64,000 nt of DNA from Metasolibacillus sp. (lineage in GTDB: Bacteria; Bacillota; Bacilli; Bacillales_A; Planococcaceae). The notes beneath the pieces are model-generated. The model searched no databases. It was given only the letters and a program-made list of their open reading frames with translations, and was not told where the DNA came from. Below, in pieces: positions 61,076 to 64,000 of this stretch (positions within the stretch are counted from its first letter, which is position 1; each line of letters begins with the position of its first letter). Position numbers and translations under genes: made by a program. The stretch is from positions 124,001 through 188,000 of the forward strand of contig NZ_JAMBIZ010000001.1 in NCBI RefSeq assembly GCF_025291715.1. Reading direction: 5' to 3'.

Positions 61076-61274
61076 ATAATTTAGAGACGTTTGCTGCCTG
61101 TGGTCCACGATTGCCCTCCACAATTTCAAATGCTACTTCTTGTCCTTCTTCTAATTGACGGAAGCCTTCTCCAATAATGCCAGTGAAGTGAACAAAAACA
61201 TCCTCACCGTTCGCACATTCGATAAAGCCGTAGCCTTTTTCATTATTAAACCATTTAACCTTTCCTTGATGCAT
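61074..61274 (-). CDS. Cold-shock protein (CspA family)
   Basis: A protein of 66 residues binding single-stranded nucleic acid. The RNP1 motif KGYGFI and RNP2 motif VFVHF are present in a single OB fold ([18 protein letters not shown] opening). The start is the ATG at 61274 behind GGGAGGCG; the frame upstream is not coding. The 5' leader is about 60 bases as far as the sequence suggests; I see no clear cold-box. Confidence 0.93.
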   Translation of the reverse strand: MHQGKVKWFNNEKGYGFIECANGEDVFVHFTGIIGEGFRQLEEGQEVAFEIVEGNRGPQAANVSKL

Positions 61275-61461
61275 GAGCGATCGCCTCCCATACTTGCGGA
61301 TTGAATTGAAAAGTGTCGAAAAATTAAGACAACTATTCATTAAATATACGTGATTTCTGTATGAATGTCAATAATTTGGTGAATTTTGACGCTTTTTCCC
61401 CGCTATTTTTGTAGCAAATGCTTTATAATAAAAATAATAAGGATAGAAAGCAGGGAATAAG

Positions 61462-63135
61462 ATGACACTGACAAAATATTTATCCGATTTAGAAATTGCA
61501 ACAAATGCCAAAATGCAACCGATTATGGACATTGCGAAAAAAGCAGGCATTCCAGAAGAAGCGCTTGAGCAATATGGCCGCTATAAAGCGAAAATTGATG
61601 TCAATCAAATTGCTTCAACAAAAAAAGGGAAAGTCGTGTTAGTAACAGCAACAAGCCCAACACCAGCAGGGGAAGGCAAGTCAACAGTGACAGTTGGGTT
61701 AGCCGATGCCTTTCAACAACTAAAGCATAATGTTATGGTCGCATTGCGTGAGCCATCATTAGGACCTGTCATGGGTGTTAAAGGTGGTGCAACAGGTGGT
61801 GGCTATGCGCAAGTTGTCCCAATGGAAGATATTAACTTGCACTTCACAGGCGATTTACATGCCATTACATCGGCAAATAATGCTCTTGCAGCGCTTATTG
61901 ATAATCATATCCACCAAGGCAATGAATTAAACATTGACCCACGCCGTATTATTTGGAAGCGTGTGTTAGATATTAATGATCGCGCACTGCGTAAAGTGAC
62001 AATCGGCTTAGGTGGTCCATTACAAGGCGTGCCGCGCGAGGATGGCTTCGATATTACAGTAGCGTCTGAAATTATGGCGGTTTTCTGTTTAGCGACAAGC
62101 GTAGATGATTTAAAGCAGCGTTTAGCAAATATCGTAATTGGCTATACATATGACCGAGAGCCAGTATTTGTGCGCCAATTAGGTGTGGAAGGTGCCTTAA
62201 CATTATTATTAAAAGAAGCATTTAAACCAAATTTAGTACAAACGCTTGGTGGCACACCAGCATTGATTCATGGTGGGCCGTTTGCCAATATTGCGCACGG
62301 CTGTAACTCAGTAATTGCAACAGGGACTGCGCGTAAACTCGCTGATATCGTTGTGACAGAGGCTGGCTTCGGGGCAGATTTAGGCGCGGAAAAATTTATG
62401 AACATTAAAGCGCGACAAAGCGGTATTTCTCCAGATGCAGTCGTTGTTGTGACAACAATTCGCGCATTAAAAATGCATGGCGGTGTTTCAAAATCGGAGC
62501 TCACAATAGAAAATGCAGCAGCAGTGACGACGGGGATTGCCAACTTAGCACGCCATATTGAAAGCGTTCGTGCATTTGGTGTCGAGCCAGTGATCGCATT
62601 AAATCGCTTTGTTGCAGATACAGAGGCAGAGTTAGCCGTTGTTTTAACATGGGCTAAGGAAAACGGTGTGCGCATCGCCCTTACAAATGTCTGGGAGCAA
62701 GGCGGAAAAGGTGGCATCGAGCTTGCTGAAAAAGTGTTAGAAGTGCTAGCAAAAGAGCAGAATTTCCATCATTTATATGAGCTTTCTGAAACAGTAGAGC
62801 AAAAAATTACGAAAATTGTTCAAAAAGTATATGGTGGTGCGGGCATCCATTTCACAGATAGTGCACAAAAGCAGCTGATGCAAATTAAAAAATTAGGCTG
62901 GGATGGGCTGCCTGTTTGTATGGCAAAAACGCAATATTCCTTGACTGACCAACCTTCTTTATTAGGTCGACCGGAAAACTTTACGATTACGATTCGCGAA
63001 ATTGTGCCTAAATTAGGCGCGGGCTTTTTAGTGTGTTTAACGGGCGATATTATGACAATGCCTGGCTTACCAAAGCAGCCTGCCGCATTAAAAATGGACG
63101 TAACAGCGGATGGCCGCGCAGAAGGGTTGTTTTAA
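61462..63135 (+). CDS. fhs: Formate-tetrahydrofolate ligase
   Basis: A protein of 557 residues that activates formate to 10-formyl-THF with ATP. The P-loop is in [43 protein letters not shown] and the C-terminal [13 protein letters not shown] are signature sequences. Length is standard. It supplies one-carbon units to purine and methionine synthesis. TATAAT lies about 30 bases before the start. It overlaps nothing, and the HD gene starts one base after its stop. Confidence 0.95.
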   Translation: MTLTKYLSDLEIATNAKMQPIMDIAKKAGIPEEALEQYGRYKAKIDVNQIASTKKGKVVLVTATSPTPAGEGKSTVTVGLADAFQQLKHNVMVALREPSLGPVMGVKGGATGGGYAQVVPMEDINLHFTGDLHAITSANNALAALIDNHIHQGNELNIDPRRIIWKRVLDINDRALRKVTIGLGGPLQGVPREDGFDITVASEIMAVFCLATSVDDLKQRLANIVIGYTYDREPVFVRQLGVEGALTLLLKEAFKPNLVQTLGGTPALIHGGPFANIAHGCNSVIATGTARKLADIVVTEAGFGADLGAEKFMNIKARQSGISPDAVVVVTTIRALKMHGGVSKSELTIENAAAVTTGIANLARHIESVRAFGVEPVIALNRFVADTEAELAVVLTWAKENGVRIALTNVWEQGGKGGIELAEKVLEVLAKEQNFHHLYELSETVEQKITKIVQKVYGGAGIHFTDSAQKQLMQIKKLGWDGLPVCMAKTQYSLTDQPSLLGRPENFTITIREIVPKLGAGFLVCLTGDIMTMPGLPKQPAALKMDVTADGRAEGLF

Positions 63136-63136
63136 G

Positions 63137-63766
63137 ATGAATGTGATTGAGCAATGTCAAAGGCTGGTGTATGCCATTTACGAGCAAATGGATGCAAGTC
63201 ATGATTTTCAGCATATTGAGCGAGTGTTAATGAATGCGGAAGCGATTTTACAAGCGGAGCCAACAGCGGACGAAAAAATCGTCAAGCTTGCGGTGTATTT
63301 ACATGATGTTAGCGATGCAAAATATGCTACAGATAAATCGGTACAAAATGATATTTTAGGGCAACTTATTTTAACGGATGCAGAGCGTCAACATATTGAG
63401 GATATTATCGAATCGGTCTCATTTAACGGTGGCAACTCACTTGAAGCTAAAACCATCGAGGCGAAAATTGTGCGTGATGCGGATCGTTTAGACGCAATTG
63501 GTGCTGTTGGTATTGCCCGTACATTTGCTTACGGCGGAGCAAAAGGGCGCAAGTTATACGATGATACGGAGGAAGCACGCTTTCAAATGACAGCAGATGA
63601 GTATCGCACAAAATCAACCGCATCTGTTACACACTTTTACGAGAAGCTGCTATTGTTAAAGGATTTAATGGTGACAGCAAAAGGGCGTGAAATGGCAGAA
63701 GCACGTCATGCGTTTATGGAGCAGTTTTTACAACAGCTTGCAAATGAGAAAAATGGCCATGCTTAA
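63137..63766 (+). CDS. HD-domain phosphohydrolase
   Basis: A protein of 209 residues of the YedJ type. Metal ligands H...HD...D are visible: SHDFQHIERV, VYLHDVSD and RDADRLDAIG. The domain removes phosphate from nucleotides or related esters. The start is the ATG at 63137, about 10 bases after GAAGGG and one base after the fhs stop, so it is cotranscribed with fhs. The longer frame from 63110 reads through fhs. Confidence 0.88.
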   Translation: MNVIEQCQRLVYAIYEQMDASHDFQHIERVLMNAEAILQAEPTADEKIVKLAVYLHDVSDAKYATDKSVQNDILGQLILTDAERQHIEDIIESVSFNGGNSLEAKTIEAKIVRDADRLDAIGAVGIARTFAYGGAKGRKLYDDTEEARFQMTADEYRTKSTASVTHFYEKLLLLKDLMVTAKGREMAEARHAFMEQFLQQLANEKNGHA

Positions 63767-63770
63767 AAAT

Positions 63771-63816
63771 GGAGCTTGTTTGAAAAGGTTTTCCTTTTCA
63801 GACAGCTCCTTTTTTA
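63771..63816 (+). terminator. Terminator of fhs-HD transcript
   Basis: GGAGCT-GT-TGAAAAGG pairs with CCTTTTCA-AC-AGCTCC, followed by TTTTTT. Confidence 0.85.
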
Positions 63817-63877
63817 TAGGCGGAAAGTAGTGATTCGCCTGCAAGGATATCATTTTCGCCCATGAAAATGTATCGTG

Positions 63878-64000
63878 CTACTCAATGTCCAATGCTGTGA
63901 CATAAGTAGCCGTACCCTCTTTCCAAGTAGCGACGATTTCAATAATGTACCCCCCTTTTTCCTCTATTTCTTCAAGGGAAGAATACGTTTTGACAATCGC
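63878..64000 (-). CDS. 3' end of an unidentified gene, cut by window edge
   Basis: On the minus strand the frame is open from base 64000 to a TAG at 63878, giving the last 40 residues of a protein (SLEEIEEKGGYIIEIVATW and TATYVTALDIE). The sequence has alternating hydrophobic strands and codon use like its neighbours, so it is probably real. I do not recognise it. Confidence 0.5.
   Translation of the reverse strand, partial: AIVKTYSSLEEIEEKGGYIIEIVATWKEGTATYVTALDIE

Overview
The window is an AT-rich chromosomal segment of a low-GC Gram-positive bacterium, most likely Planococcaceae (Lysinibacillus/Solibacillus-like). This is inferred from Bacillus-type gene sets (yndG-yndH-yndJ order, ypdQ/ypeQ-like pair, mtlA-mtlR-mtlF-mtlD, bioY-bioB), strong AGGAGG-type ribosome binding sites, TTG/GTG starts, classic hairpin-plus-T-run terminators and a degraded spore-germination gene. 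I see no rRNA, tRNA, CRISPR array, insertion sequence or prophage. The window begins inside an MBL-fold hydrolase gene and ends inside an unidentified minus-strand gene.

Layout. 1-8.5 kb: MBL hydrolase, two paralogous secreted proteins each with the same ECF-sigma-type promoter, a GerA-like remnant, a FAD oxidoreductase and the ynd-type membrane operon, ending in a remnant of an Rpn-type nuclease. 8.5-20 kb: trypsin-like protease, TSUP exporter, malic enzyme, two pepF paralogues enclosing a methyltransferase and a deletion scar that joins a tetR 3' part to an SDR 3' part, then a stand-alone SAICAR synthetase and gdhA. 20-30 kb: D-serine dehydratase, then a cobalamin-salvage operon (cobQ-cbiZ-cbiB-cobD), an SLH-like surface protein and a B12 riboswitch before metE. 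30-37 kb: small zinc-binding proteins, a histidine phosphatase, a Nudix hydrolase, an intact Rpn nuclease, and an NAD-salvage operon (pnuC-nadR-nrtR) with a downstream nuclease-ATPase. 37-42 kb: mannitol PTS operon. 42-53 kb: trhO, glycerate kinase, dps, biotin uptake and synthesis under a BirA-like operator, a chemoreceptor, and a prenyl synthase of the squalene/phytoene family. 52-64 kb: exonuclease with type II pantothenate kinase, chromate transporter, RNase H-like protein, SEC-C protein, DMT transporter divergent from a LysR regulator, stand-alone CoaB with a YbaK deacylase, cold-shock protein, formate-THF ligase and an HD hydrolase.

How the genes work together. Several blocks are cofactor circuits with visible feedback sites: B12 (salvage genes plus riboswitch-controlled B12-independent methionine synthase), NAD (NrtR with two tandem operator-like palindromes over the pnuC promoter), biotin (BirA-like operator over the bioYB start site) and CoA (coaW and a coaB homologue). 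The mannitol operon carries its own activator and CcpA-like sites.

Most unusual observations: the cobyric acid synthase has glycine where the glutaminase cysteine is expected; two secreted paralogues share a 16-nt-spaced ECF promoter and a duplicated YPPxY module; a nuclease-plus-ATPase protein follows the NAD operon; tandem 21-bp and 40-bp intergenic repeats occur; and one deletion appears to have removed the 5' ends of a divergent tetR/SDR pair.
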